Position numbers and translations under genes: made by a program | NCBI RefSeq assembly: GCF_910596095.1 | Contig: NC_056546.1 | Coordinates: forward strand, 13,955,425-14,019,424 | Direction of reading: 5' to 3' | Length of the DNA stretch: 64,000 bases | Source: Thunnus maccoyii | Lineage: Eukaryota > Chordata > Actinopteri > Scombriformes > Scombridae | Shown here: one piece after another, positions 1 to 9,440 of the stretch | How the letters are laid out: each line of letters begins with the position of its first letter | How positions within the stretch are numbered: the stretch's first letter is position 1 | Notes under the pieces: model-generated | What the model was told of the DNA's origin: nothing | What the model saw: the letters and a program-made list of their open reading frames with translations, nothing else | Database searches by the model: none

Positions 1-271
1 TCCAAGTTAGCAACATTCCTGTGCAGCATTTCGTCTCAGCCTGCCGTCTCACAGTGGCTTCTTTCTCCCAGCCAGCCACCCCCCCCTTCACAAGACACCT
101 TACGTTATGAATGGGTCAAATTGATATGGGTACGTTACTACAACAACCGGCCTATTCAGAGTCCAGGCATGTCTTCAACCATCACACCTGGTAGTAAAAT
201 ACAGTAAAGAGGCACAAAAGTGAAGATGGTGTCACAGAAAACGAGCTTTTAAAGCAAAAATTCAGGGTTAC

Positions 272-424
272 TCTGAAGGAAAAAGTGTTTTTTCCCACAG
301 CTTTTTTCTGTATGACCGCAGTATCGTCAGCGGGGAACATATAGCGGATAGTAAGGGCGTTATTACTGTGTATTAATAAAACACTTATTAGACACAGACA
401 TAGGAGGACTTTTACATCTCGTCG
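272..424 (-). CDS. Probable second coding exon (membrane anchor) of the same unidentified gene
   Basis: A minus-strand acceptor (CTACAG) precedes position 424. The phase-0 reading gives RRDVKVLLCLCLISVLLIH, a dibasic start followed by a hydrophobic segment of about 15 residues, then a polar stretch (FPADDTAVIQKKAVGKN). Joined to the nine codons of 539-565 this gives a 60-residue N-terminus with the anchor at about residues 13-27, consistent with a signal anchor or uncleaved signal. The donor is uncertain: GTAACC at 271 is the best candidate but weak. The remaining exons would lie left of the window. No family is recognised. Confidence 0.33.
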
Positions 425-538
425 CTGTAGGCTCAAAAGCACTTAAATGTTCTATTGAGAAACATTTGAGACTAACCTGATGACAACTTGACATTCAGTT
501 GTCGCTTTTCTACCCCGTTATCTGATCTAGTTTCTTAC

Positions 539-565
539 CGTGCGAAGCTTTTTCACTCCGGACAT
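539..565 (-). CDS. Probable first coding exon of an unidentified minus-strand gene (partial)
   Basis: On the minus strand an ATG at 565 opens nine codons (MSGVKKLRT) and runs directly into a good splice donor (GTAAGA, minus strand) at 538. The surrounding 540-900 bp is the most CpG-rich part of the left end, as expected for a promoter and 5' UTR. The next exon (272-424) continues in the same phase with a basic stretch and a hydrophobic segment. I do not recognise the protein. The pattern of a short basic N-terminus followed by a membrane anchor is common in Golgi type II membrane enzymes, but that is only an inference from shape. Confidence 0.4.
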
Positions 566-900
566 TTCGTACGAGGGTAACACCGCCGATGTACTGCTGA
601 ATTCCGGGCTCGGACTGGATGTGGGGAGTCTCTGTTGCTCGCTCGAGTTGTAACTAAACCTCCAAACTTTTGGCTACAGTAATCGATGCAGAAGAGGGGG
701 TTTTTAAAAGAAGAGACTTTCAAGACACGTAGCATTCCGCTGGCCCAGCCTCCAGCCCTCCTCCTCCGACGTCCAGAAATCTGCATAATTCGCCGCACAC
801 CAGCCAATACTCAAGCATAACGACAGGACGGGGCCGAGCATCGACACCGGCAGGATTGGGTCGGAGGTTGGGCATGAGATTCAGCCACAGCTGGGGGGAA
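566..900 (-). promoter_or_regulatory. CpG-rich 5' UTR/promoter region of the left-end gene
   Basis: This stretch has many CG dinucleotides against an otherwise CpG-poor, AT-rich background, and lies just upstream (minus strand) of the candidate start codon at 565. It probably holds the transcription start and 5' UTR. No TATA box or defined start site was identified. Positions 901-1236 hold nothing recognisable. Confidence 0.35.
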
Positions 901-1236
901 CGTTACAGCGATACTTTCTCCGAGCAGTTAGTCAATCACTGCTTATAATACGTCCGTGCCAGGCGACTACTGGGAAAATATGAACCTCAGTTCAAAACTA
1001 GCGATAAGCATTGTTTGGTTTTCCCCGTTGCCAGACTGAAACGGAACCGTTAAAAATACACCGGCCCCTAACCCACAGCCGGCTAACTAACGTTAACTGT
1101 CAAGCTAATTAGCCTCAGTTAGCTAATGTAACGGTTACGCTAGCTAACGTCTAGCGAAGCAGACTGTCATAAAGTTTCAGTTCCTCTCTCTCTCTGGTGG
1201 AATTATTAGCACTTTTGTGGTGCTATTCAACCAAAG

Positions 1237-1677
1237 TTAAAGGCTGATTTATGGTAGGTCGCTCGACACTTTTTGAAAATCGCTCAATAAATAAAATGAA
1301 AGCGTCGCGCGACGTTTTCATTGTATGCTTCGGCAAAAGGTTTTCGTCATCTCCATGGTAACCAGACGGTATCCTCCAGCCGGCTTGTTTAGTTACATTA
1401 TATCATCCCGACCGGGACTAATTACATTACAAGTTATGTAAAGTTTCAGACCAAACTATAAGGAAGTTCAGTGGAAACTACAATCTCCATGGCGACGTTA
1501 GTAACACTACCCAATCACATTGCGCGACAAAATATAACGGTGTCCGCGACAGATCAAATTTCTCCAGGTGCGCGAAAGGAAAGTGTCGAGCGACACTTTT
1601 TTATGTCAAAAATACCTCACTTCTGTCGAGCGACACTTATAAAAAGTTTCGAGCGACCTACCATAAATCAGCTTTAA
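1237..1677. mobile_element. MITE-like element with terminal inverted repeats and TTAA flanks
   Basis: The left end (from 1241: AGGCTGATTTATGGTAGGTC) is repeated inverted at the right end (to 1673), with one single-base indel and a shared GCTCGA..ACTTTTT continuation. TTAA flanks both ends (1237-1240 and 1674-1677) and may be the target-site duplication. The interior contains further copies of the GTCGAGCGACACTTTT motif in inverted orientation. No transposase is encoded, so this is a non-autonomous DNA element of about 430 bp. TTAA duplication would suggest piggyBac-like mobilisation, but the family is not assigned. Confidence 0.7.
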
Positions 1678-2386
1678 CCAAGTGGATGTCAGTCACCATT
1701 AAATCCCCAAAACATGCAGTTAAAATTATACTAACGTAAATAAAAAGTAAATAAGTAAATAAGTAACGTTACAAGCTGTACCGAGATATTCTTCAAAGCG
1801 GTTAAAGGTCAAACCGTATGAGTAAAACATCTGCTGTCAAAGTTAAATATTGATATTAAATAAGTCAGCCTGACATGGAAATCGTGACTTATATATTTTA
1901 TGAGCAAATTAAAATTACTTGTGAGATAATAAACACCACCAACCTTCTCATGATACATACTGACCATACAATCTTGTGCTCAATCGAACTTCGACTTCAG
2001 TGTTCAAAAAATGTTTCAGTGCTTCCCGAAAAACACAGAACACATAAAATGCATACACTGCAAAAAAAATTCAATTCTTTAATTCCTGCACAGCAATGAA
2101 CACCTTGGAAAAATATGCAGTATAGCATTAGTAATACTGTTATGATACAAGTGAACTTGAAATTGATTTCCTAGGCTGGTATCATTGGTGTATCAAAGAC
2201 ACCAACTCTGCTTTTTCTCAGGCATAAGATAAAGCCTCCACGAGCACACTACATTGAACTGTGAAGGCACTTTGTTGATCCATTCAGATAAAAAGCCAGT
2301 TCAAACAGTCATGTGCTCATGGTTTGCATAGGACAAGCATTTGGACTAATTATTAGTCCCATTAGGTGCAGAATTTCCACATCATT
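1678..2386. other. Intergenic region and 3' UTR of minpp1 copy A
   Basis: AT-rich sequence between the MITE and the stop codon of minpp1 copy A. A minus-strand ATTAAA variant polyadenylation signal occurs at 2078-2083, about 300 bases after the stop, and is the best candidate 3' end. No other gene is seen. Confidence 0.3.
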
Positions 2387-2810
2387 TTACAACAGATTTA
2401 GGTCTCTGTAATGCCTTTGTCTTAACTTTTGAGTCAACTCTGTCTGCTTAAACATCTGACACTCCGTCTCAAAGTCACAGCCTTGGAGCAGTTCCCTGTA
2501 GCGCTCTCTGACGTCTTGATAGAGCGGCATGGAGGCCTGCTGGTCAGTCAAGCCAGGGAAAGTCACAGGCTTCTCGTTGAGCAGTGGCTGCAGTCTCAGA
2601 TCGCCTTGTCCACAGTCGTACAGCACCAGGACTAAATTAGCTGCGTAGGGTAACATGCGGCTGGTGCGGAAGGAGCGTTCAGTCTGATTGGCATAGTTGG
2701 TTGATGTCAGGGTATCGTTGTCCTTGAAGAAGCCCAGGAGGGTTAGCAGTGGCAGGAGGGTCTCTGCATGGCCAACCTGGACTGTCACGGCTTCCGTCAC
2801 CTGGCCAGAC
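2387..2810 (-). CDS. minpp1: minpp1 copy A exon 5 (HAE motif and C-terminus)
   Basis: Acceptor TATGTCAG. It encodes residues from [10 protein letters not shown] through the catalytic [10 protein letters not shown], the conserved [15 protein letters not shown] block and the C-terminus to RDLNLL, stop TAA at 2387-2389. Confidence 0.92.
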
Positions 2811-5800
2811 CTGACATAAAGGACATTCAACATCAGTTTCAGGTCTAACACAGAATGAGCTCAGTTTGAAAAATGTCAGGGGGCATCAACGTAAATGATC
2901 CAGACTAAGATTCCAGACTGGAAAACATCCACACAAGAGTCCATTCAACCAGAATTACAAGGAATGTTTAGATGTCAAAAACTGCGTAGACAACTATTAA
3001 CGTATAGGTGTTGTAGATATTAGTGCTGAAATGATAGTGGATTAATCTATTAGTCGTTTGACAGCAAACTGATTGCAAACAATTTTGATGCTGATAAATT
3101 GTCCAAGACATTTAGTGGGCAAAAAGCCAAACATTCCCTGGTTCGAGCTTCTCAAATATGAGGATTTGCTGCTTTTATTTGAATTATTTAATAGTGAATT
3201 AAATATCTTTGAGTTTTAGACTGTTGATTGGACAGAATAAGACATTTAAAAACATCACCATCCACTCTGGGAAAATGTGATGGCCATTTTTTTTTTTAAA
3301 CAATCAATTAATTGGAATAATATTTAATTATTGCAATCACAGCCTTACATGGTATTTACAAGTGCTTCAGTTGTCCATTTCACATGTACTGATGGAACAG
3401 ATATGTTCCAGATGCTACTATATTAATCAATACAGCTGTCTACACAGGCTGCAAATCTGCGTATGTTTATGCTTCAAGATCATTTTCTTGTTTTACCTGC
3501 TACAGTGTTTGTGTATTGGGTAATTAGTAACCAAGAGACAGTCCATTGGGGACAGATTGGTGTGTTTGAGCAAACAGATTCAGGAAAGGTTCATATTGAT
3601 GTCTGCAGTACATTTAAGGGTCACTTACTTGTTCTCTTCGGCTGCTTTGTCGAGTCGACTGAACACATCATGGAAGAGGATGCAGCTCGACTTGCTGTTA
3701 ATATCGTGACCATAGCCTCTTTTCCAGAACTGCTTCAGGTCATTTGCATACTCCATAACCTGTCGAATCAGAAAGCACAAATCATTGCTAGTCTGAGAGA
3801 CTAAAAAGAGACCTCAATCTGTCAGTCTTTCATTTCAGGCTACCTGAGTGTTGGGTCAGCTTGTAACACAAGACACAAAACACTCTTTGTGACATGAATA
3901 ATGCCCAACTGTTTCTCAATGAATGAATACCGTGGCGAGGCAGAGAAGGAAATGCATTGTAATTTTTAGTGGAACAAACAAGTGAAATTAAACCAATAGT
4001 CAAGGGTCAGGTCTAAATCAGCCTACCAACAGGTTCTTCATTTTTGCCCAAATAAGGTGTTTTTGATATTGTTTCTTCCATGATTTTGGGGTCTAAAACT
4101 GATAATAAGATGACAAGATCGGTCTTTCTCCCCCTTAAATCTTATTATTTTTCCTTTCTGTTCTTATATATGTTTTCTGTTTCTTGCAGACTTGCTTGTG
4201 ATAAAGAAATAATGCAACTAAATACAGTAACTCGAGGCAGTGCAACAATGAAAAACAACACAAATTCACTGCCAGAGATGCATCAAGATAAAGATATTTT
4301 TGCATTCTGAAATTCAGGACAGTTTTGAGTCCACTTGTGCAGGAAATCATCCTGTTTGTCTATACTGGGAACTTTAAAAGGTTACTGACCCATAAACATC
4401 TCGCGGCTACATGTGTAATCAATCTAATAACAATCTTCATGATGGAATCTTACCTGCATGCTTTCAAAGCTGAATAACAGACATTTGATGACACTGCCAC
4501 ATTAAATCTAAAATCATTAAATAGCTGAGGCTCATACCTGTGCATCGACCTCATCAAAAAGCTGACACCAGGGGGAGTTCACGGTCTTGATGGCAAACTC
4601 ATAAGCACACAAGTAAAACGCAGCCTCTGCCATATCTGCCAGAGAAAGGTTGAAATGTGGTGAAATCACACATGCTGTGCAGCCATTTAAACAAACACAA
4701 CAGAAATCACTGTGAACTGACACAATTTGTCCTAGAACCTCAACACAATGGTGTGAATTTCTTAAATACTGCACCAGTTTGAGGCCTGTGACACTAACTC
4801 AAGGTCACACAAATGACTGAGGCAACACTGAGTACAGCTCAGTCAATTAATTACTTGGGACAGAAGCTATAATAGTTTGACACTGGAAAAAACAGCTCCA
4901 CCTACTGTGCAAATACTCCCTGTCAAACATGACCAATGGGATGTTGTGCACATTATCCCTCCGGATCTGATTACAATTTTTCATTTAAAATGTCACAAGA
5001 TTCATTCAAGTTGGTGTGTAATAGCTGATACACTGCATGATAGCATGATACATCTGTTTCAAACTAAATCAGTTGTCACTGGGTGACACTTTGTTTTCAT
5101 TGTCCCATAGTTTTCCTAAAAAAGAACTGATGTGTAACTGTGAATTCAGGGGAGGTTCCTGGAAAAAACCATTCAATTTTATTCTAATTACAGTTACAAT
5201 GAAGACAGTATTCAGTTGCTACACTTTGAATTAATTATTTCCACTTAATTGTGAGTCTAACCTTGAGCATCTGAGCCAGCTGAACATGCAAGAATGTGAG
5301 ATTTGTTGACAGACAAGCATACAGTTCATCATTTACAGAGTATAAAGTTATAGTAATAATGAATTAATATTTAGTTGGGTTTAAATGGAGCATTCCATTC
5401 AAAGACATTCCTATGAAAATGAAAACTGCATCTAAACTCAACACAACTAACTAAACTCAAATATTCAGAACTACAGCTCTGTTTTCCCTACACTCAGCAA
5501 TTACAGAAGTTTAAAGTAAAGTGTCACCACGTACTGAGTTTGGAATATAGAACAAATATACTCAGTCATGACAAAAAAACTATCTTGCCAATCAGGAATC
5601 ATTCTTTATTTGGGTACCTAAATATGACTTTATTCAGTCTTAAAGGAAAGGTTCACAATTTTTTAAGTGACTTAATGAAGGCTAAATACATCAGAATAAA
5701 TGCACACAGCAGACTCAATAGCCTTGGATTAGAAAATATAGTCCTAATTCAGATATGGTCATCTGCTTCTTTATTCTGGTATCAGCAGGTGAAACATCCA

Positions 5801-7615
5801 AAGACTGCAGCTTTTAACATGTACTAAGAGAAGCAACCACATTACACCGATCCTTGCTTCCCCTCACTGGATACCTGTGAGTTTTAGAGTTGATTTTAAG
5901 ATTTTACTGCTTGTTTTTAAAGCCTTGAATAGTCTGGCTCCTGCCTATATCTGGGATCTGCTAACTTTCTATGAACCTGATTGCTGCCTGAGATCGTCCA
6001 GCAGGGCCCTACTAATGGTTCCAAAATAACAACTTGTCATTAAAGGTGACCGGGCCTTTGCTGTTCGGCCCCTCAGACAGACAGACTCAGTGTCCTCTTT
6101 TAAATCTCTTCTTAAGACTCACTTTTATCTTATGGCTTTTTCTTAACTGATGGTATTTGTTGTAAATATTGAAATAATTCTATCTTGTTTATATATTAAG
6201 TTTTTGATCTTCTTTACTTATATTATCTGTTTTTATTGTAAAGCACTTTGTAACTTTGTTTTTGACAGGTGCTATATAAATAAATAAAGTTATTATCTGC
6301 CGTGGTGTAATGTATCCAAGTAAATTTACTCTAGTACTGTGCATTTTTTGAGGTAACTGTACTATACTTGAGTATTTCTGTGTTATACTCATTTGTACTT
6401 CTACTCCACTACATTTTGGAGGTAACTATTGTATGTTTTACTCCATTATATTTATTTGACAGCTTTAATTACTTTGAATATCAGGATTTTACACACTAAA
6501 CATGTGACCAGTTTATAAAAAAATGCATTATAGACAGTAAATACTACCACACAATAATGCATAATAATAATACTCAAATAATATAATATATAATATGACA
6601 CACTTACAGGGGTCATGTTTCTAATAATAAGTAGCTTTACCTTTATAAGACTCTGAATGCAGGACTTTTACCTGTAATGTATTTTATACAATGCTGTAAT
6701 TGGTACCTTTACCTAAATAAAGGATCTAAATACTTCCTCCAGCACTGACCATCTGTGATGAGACTGTACGGGACATTGAGACGGTCTGCGATCTTCTCCT
6801 GGACCCTCCTCATCTCTGATCCCTGCTTGAAATTGTCGACCTCTGACAGTGCCGATGGGTTCTTGTCAACATCCTGCACAAACTTTACGCACTTGTCAAA
6901 AAACCTCATCAGAGCATCATTCACTGCATGGTCAAACTCCCTATCTGGGTAGGAGAGGGAAAAAAGGAGCATGGTATGAAATGCATGTAAGTAATAAACC
7001 CATAATATGATATTATATCATCATACCTTTAATGTCCCACAGCTCTGTCAGTCCTGCCTTGAAGGACAGTGTGCTGTTGACACACCTGTGCTTTGAGCTG
7101 GTTATGAATTTAATGTGTCCTCCTCGAAGCTTCTGCTCTGAAATCAGTGAGGGGAACAGCTTTGACAGTCTGACGGACAGATGCTTGAGGTCCTTTACAC
7201 CCTTCTGGACTAGTCTGCCGTCCATGTCCTCAGTGTACCACATCGTCCACTGGGTCTGGATCTCACGCAGCCAGCTGTCTTTGCCCGAGGCTCTGCTTTT
7301 TACCACGTCGTACAGCTTCTGCATCTTCTTGACGTTTTTGGTCGTCGGGTATCTCGTGCCATGTCTTATTATGGCAGTCATGTGGATTTGGCGACATTGT
7401 GCAGAAGGAGGCTGAAGCATGGATCTGTTTACAGCAAGTATGTCCTCTATGAGATACGGATTCACTTCCTCATACCGACCTTTCGTGGTGAAATATTTGG
7501 CGATCGCTGGTATGTTTGGATTCTCCTCAGGAGTCACATCGTTACGAAAACAGAAGGAAATGCCGATTGTGGTGGTGAAATGAATAACAATGATTTTCCA
7601 AAAAATGGTCGACAT
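2387..7615 (-). CDS. minpp1: Multiple inositol-polyphosphate phosphatase 1, copy A (5 coding exons)
   Basis: MINPP1 is a histidine-acid-phosphatase-type enzyme of the secretory pathway that removes phosphates from InsP6, InsP5 and related inositol phosphates, and in known members also from 2,3-bisphosphoglycerate. Exons are 7027-7615, 6750-6944, 4538-4635, 3629-3759 and 2387-2810. They join in consistent phase to 478 codons plus stop, close to the human protein (about 487). Residues 1-22 form a signal peptide. The nucleophile motif RHGTRYPT is at residues 84-91 and the proton-donor motif HAE at 352-354. The chosen ATG (7615) opens directly into the signal peptide; an in-frame ATG 96 bases upstream would bury the signal and is less likely. 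The C-terminus ends in DLNLL without the SDEL-type ER-retention signal known from mammalian MINPP1. A second copy lies immediately upstream. Confidence 0.93.
3021..3346. repeat. Dispersed MITE-like repeat, copy 1 (intron 4 of minpp1 A)
   Basis: It begins TAGTGCTGAAATGAT and ends CAATCACAGCC, with ATTAATCxATTA-type ends. Related ends occur at 46456-46745 and 53892-54110/54677-54720. No coding capacity. It lies in the intron between exons 5 and 4 of copy A. Confidence 0.5.
3629..3759 (-). CDS. minpp1: minpp1 copy A exon 4
   Basis: 131 bp, encoding [20 protein letters not shown] through [10 protein letters not shown]. The acceptor ends GACAG and the donor is GTAAGT at 3628 (minus strand). The WKRGYG.D.N motif is characteristic of the family. 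Confidence 0.9.
4538..4635 (-). CDS. minpp1: minpp1 copy A exon 3
   Basis: 98 bp, encoding [20 protein letters not shown] and then [12 protein letters not shown]. The acceptor is CTCTGGCAG and the donor GTATGAG (minus strand). The start phase matches the end of exon 2. Confidence 0.9.
4636..5839. other. Part of minpp1 A intron 2, no feature seen
   Basis: AT-rich intron sequence between exon 3 and the LINE tail. Open stretches here have no family resemblance and no splice or codon support. Confidence 0.4.
5840..6297 (+). mobile_element. 3' end of an L2-like LINE (degenerate)
   Basis: The plus strand encodes remnants of the C-terminus of a non-LTR reverse-transcriptase protein ([19 protein letters not shown], then RSSSRALL) with stops and a frameshift. 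It is followed by the typical teleost L2-type 3' UTR ending in AAGCACTTTGTAA..GGTGCTATATAAATAAA repeats. It is 5'-truncated, as usual for LINEs, and lies antisense inside minpp1 intron 2. Confidence 0.75.
6300..6747. mobile_element. Non-autonomous DNA transposon abutting the exon 2 donor of minpp1 A
   Basis: The internal sequence (CTTCTACTCCACTACATTTT, TTATTTGACAGCTTTAATTA) is a very common teleost non-coding repeat. The ends are imperfect inverted repeats (CCGTGGTG.. and ..CAGCACTG). The flanks ATTATCTG (6292-6299) and ACCATCTG (6748-6755) could be a diverged 8-bp target duplication, as in hAT elements. The right end touches the exon 2 splice donor. Confidence 0.65.
6750..6944 (-). CDS. minpp1: minpp1 copy A exon 2
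   Basis: 195 bp with acceptor CTACCCAG and donor GTCAGT. It encodes [15 protein letters not shown] and onward to PYSLITD. The donor is immediately followed by the end of a transposable element (6300-6747), so intron positions from +3 on are transposon-derived. Confidence 0.9.
7027..7615 (-). CDS. minpp1: minpp1 copy A exon 1 (signal peptide and RHG motif)
   Basis: It encodes residues 1-196 and the first base of codon 197: the signal peptide, the VNPYL region typical of MINPP1, and the catalytic RHGTRYPT. The donor is GTATGA (minus strand) at 7026. Intron 1 is only 82 bp (6945-7026). Confidence 0.92.
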
Positions 7616-7675
7616 GATGAAGCCACGTATTTTGTGTGGCTGTGCGAGCCCCCACCTACCAGATCCAAAACTGAG

Positions 7676-7964
7676 TGACGTCGTCCATGTGGGACTGAGC
7701 AGCCCAGCCAATCCTTTACCCAGAGGTTGTTAGTAGTAAAACAAGCCAGTCCAAAACCATACATTGAGACAGGATTGTCGTTACATAATGGGCTATAATG
7801 GACATTGACTACTTTTTAGTGCTCACAAGACCTTTAGGTTGTGAAATACAACTTTAAAAAAAAGGAAGTGGCTATCGGATTCCTCTGTGTCAATAGTCCG
7901 TTTATTGTTGGTACGGAATAATTACGCATGCGCATTGGTATTGATCGCGCAAGATCACGTGATC
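7676..7964 (-). promoter_or_regulatory. minpp1: Candidate promoter of minpp1 copy A
   Basis: Within 350 bases upstream of the copy A start are a TGACGTC CRE-like site (7676-7682), a GCATGCGCA NRF1-like site (7926-7934) and the 12-base palindrome GATCACGTGATC (7953-7964), an E-box of the TFE/USF type. These are motif matches only; no transcription start is visible. Confidence 0.3.
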
Positions 7965-7984
7965 AAATTTAAATAGTTTAAAAA

Positions 7985-8388
7985 TGGAGGAACGTATTTG
8001 CTTGCTGGTTAAACGCCAATCCTTCCCATAGTTTGGTTCAAAATGGTTAGCTTTAGGCACAAAAACACTTGGCTAGGGTTAGGGAAAGATCGTGGTTTGG
8101 GTTAAAACAGTAAAATGCGTTAAAAGTGTCCGGTTTACGGCACTAAAATGTCTGATGTGATGTAAAAAAATCCGGTAAAAATGTCCCATTTAACAACACT
8201 AAAATGCCCAATGTGACAGTAAAAAATATCCAGTAAAATGGCGTCTTTAACGGCACAAAAATATCTGATGTGATGGTAAAAAAATTGGTAAAAATGTCCC
8301 ATCTAACAGCACTAAAATGCTCGATGTGACGGTCAAAATGTCTGGTAAAAATTCTCCCGTTTAACAGCATTAAAATGCCTGACGTGAC
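7985..8388. repeat. Minisatellite of about 57-bp units with a GGGTTAGGG-type leader
   Basis: From about 8107 to 8388, near-copies of a unit of about 57 bases repeat roughly five times. Each carries a TGATGTGAyGGTAAAAA.. part, a GGTAAAAATGTCCCAT-like part and a TTAACAGCACTAAAAT part. The leader (8040-8106) contains CTTGGCTAGGGTTAGGGAAA and GTTTGGGTTAAAA, resembling a motif near 37870. Units have diverged by substitutions and small indels. Confidence 0.7.
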
Positions 8389-8559
8389 ACTGTGTGACAT
8401 TTAAAAGTCCTCCTCTATATCCTACAAAAAAATATTGTGCATATTGTTACTTCACTGTGCAGAATGATGTGCATGCAGAGTTTGACCCTGGAAGACTGTT
8501 TTCACATTATGCTAAAGGGGGAAAGTTTCTCTGTGCTCACTGAGTTAAAGGCGTGTAGA

Positions 8560-8705
8560 GTATGATTTTGTGACATCACAACTAGTTTGGAGCCAATCAT
8601 GGTCCAGTATGCAACTTATACAATCATGTGCTTGCTCATGGGGGAATTGTTGGGTCTCTCTAAATTAAAGAGTACAGTTTAGACCTGCTCTATGTGAAAA
8701 CTTAA
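8560..8705 (+). repeat. Short repeat resembling a common teleost LINE/SINE tail
   Basis: The GGGTCTCTCTAAATTAAAGA ... TAGACCTGCTCTATGTGAAA stretch resembles a frequently dispersed percomorph repeat known to me from other loci. It cannot be confirmed here, since no second copy was noted in the window. Confidence 0.35.
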
Positions 8706-8719
8706 CAACAGAACTTTTC

Positions 8720-9440
8720 AGAATCTGACTGTGATAGGAAAGATCTAACTTACGATATATTTCTAAGATGATAAAAAGTAGTCGTAGAGATATTGGATAT
8801 GTGCCTCTGAAAGTTAAGATCAGCATCCAAAATCACACCCAAGTTTTTCACATGCTCGCAGGGTTTTACTGACATGGGAATTAACAATGAGTGAATCTGG
8901 TGCCTCAGAGCCTTCGGACCTGCTAAAAGAATCTCTGTTTTTTCCTCATTTAGCTGTAAGGAAATTTTTGGCCATCCAATATTTGACATCAGTAATGCAT
9001 TGGATGAGTTCATTCACTGGATTAAGGTGGTTGGCAGAAACAGATATGTATAACTGTGTGTCGTCAGCATAGGAGTGATATGATTTGTTGTATTGTTGAA
9101 TGATGGACCCAAGTGGGAGCATATACAAATTAAACAGTAGAGGACCTAGAACTGACCCTTGAGGGACTCCATATGGAATGCTGACTTCATCTGATTCAAA
9201 GTTCCCAACAGAAACAGAAAAAGATCTACCTTTAACGTAAGACGAAAACTAGTTAAGAACAGTGCCTCTAAGGCCTAAACAGTGTTCAAGGCGCTGAAGA
9301 AGAATTACATGGTCAATCGTATCAAAGGCTGCGCTGAGGTCAAGAGGAGCAGAAACGTTGAGCTCATTTTAAGATCATTCACAACTCTGACCAGGGCAGT
9401 TTCTGAACTGTGGTTAATTCTGAAACCAGACTGGTAAACA
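8720..9440 (-). mobile_element. L2-like LINE reverse-transcriptase fragment, frameshifted
   Basis: The minus strand encodes recognisable RT blocks in order: SGFRINHSSETALVRVVNDL, FDTIDHVILL, GVPQGSVLGPLLFNLYMLP, the active-site YADDTQLYISV, and LNEEKTEILLAGP with VKNLGVILDADLNFQRHIS. The reading changes frame between the YADD block (8946-9128) and the following block (8750-9013), and one stop interrupts the upstream part. It is a dead 5'- and 3'-incomplete copy of the L2/CR1 type common in fish, lying between the two minpp1 copies. Confidence 0.85.

Noticed and set aside
7032..7415. 127-codon plus-strand open frame, repeated at 14061-14444
   Set aside because: It is antisense to minpp1 exon 1 in both copies. 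Its conservation is explained by the coding strand; it has no start context or family of its own.
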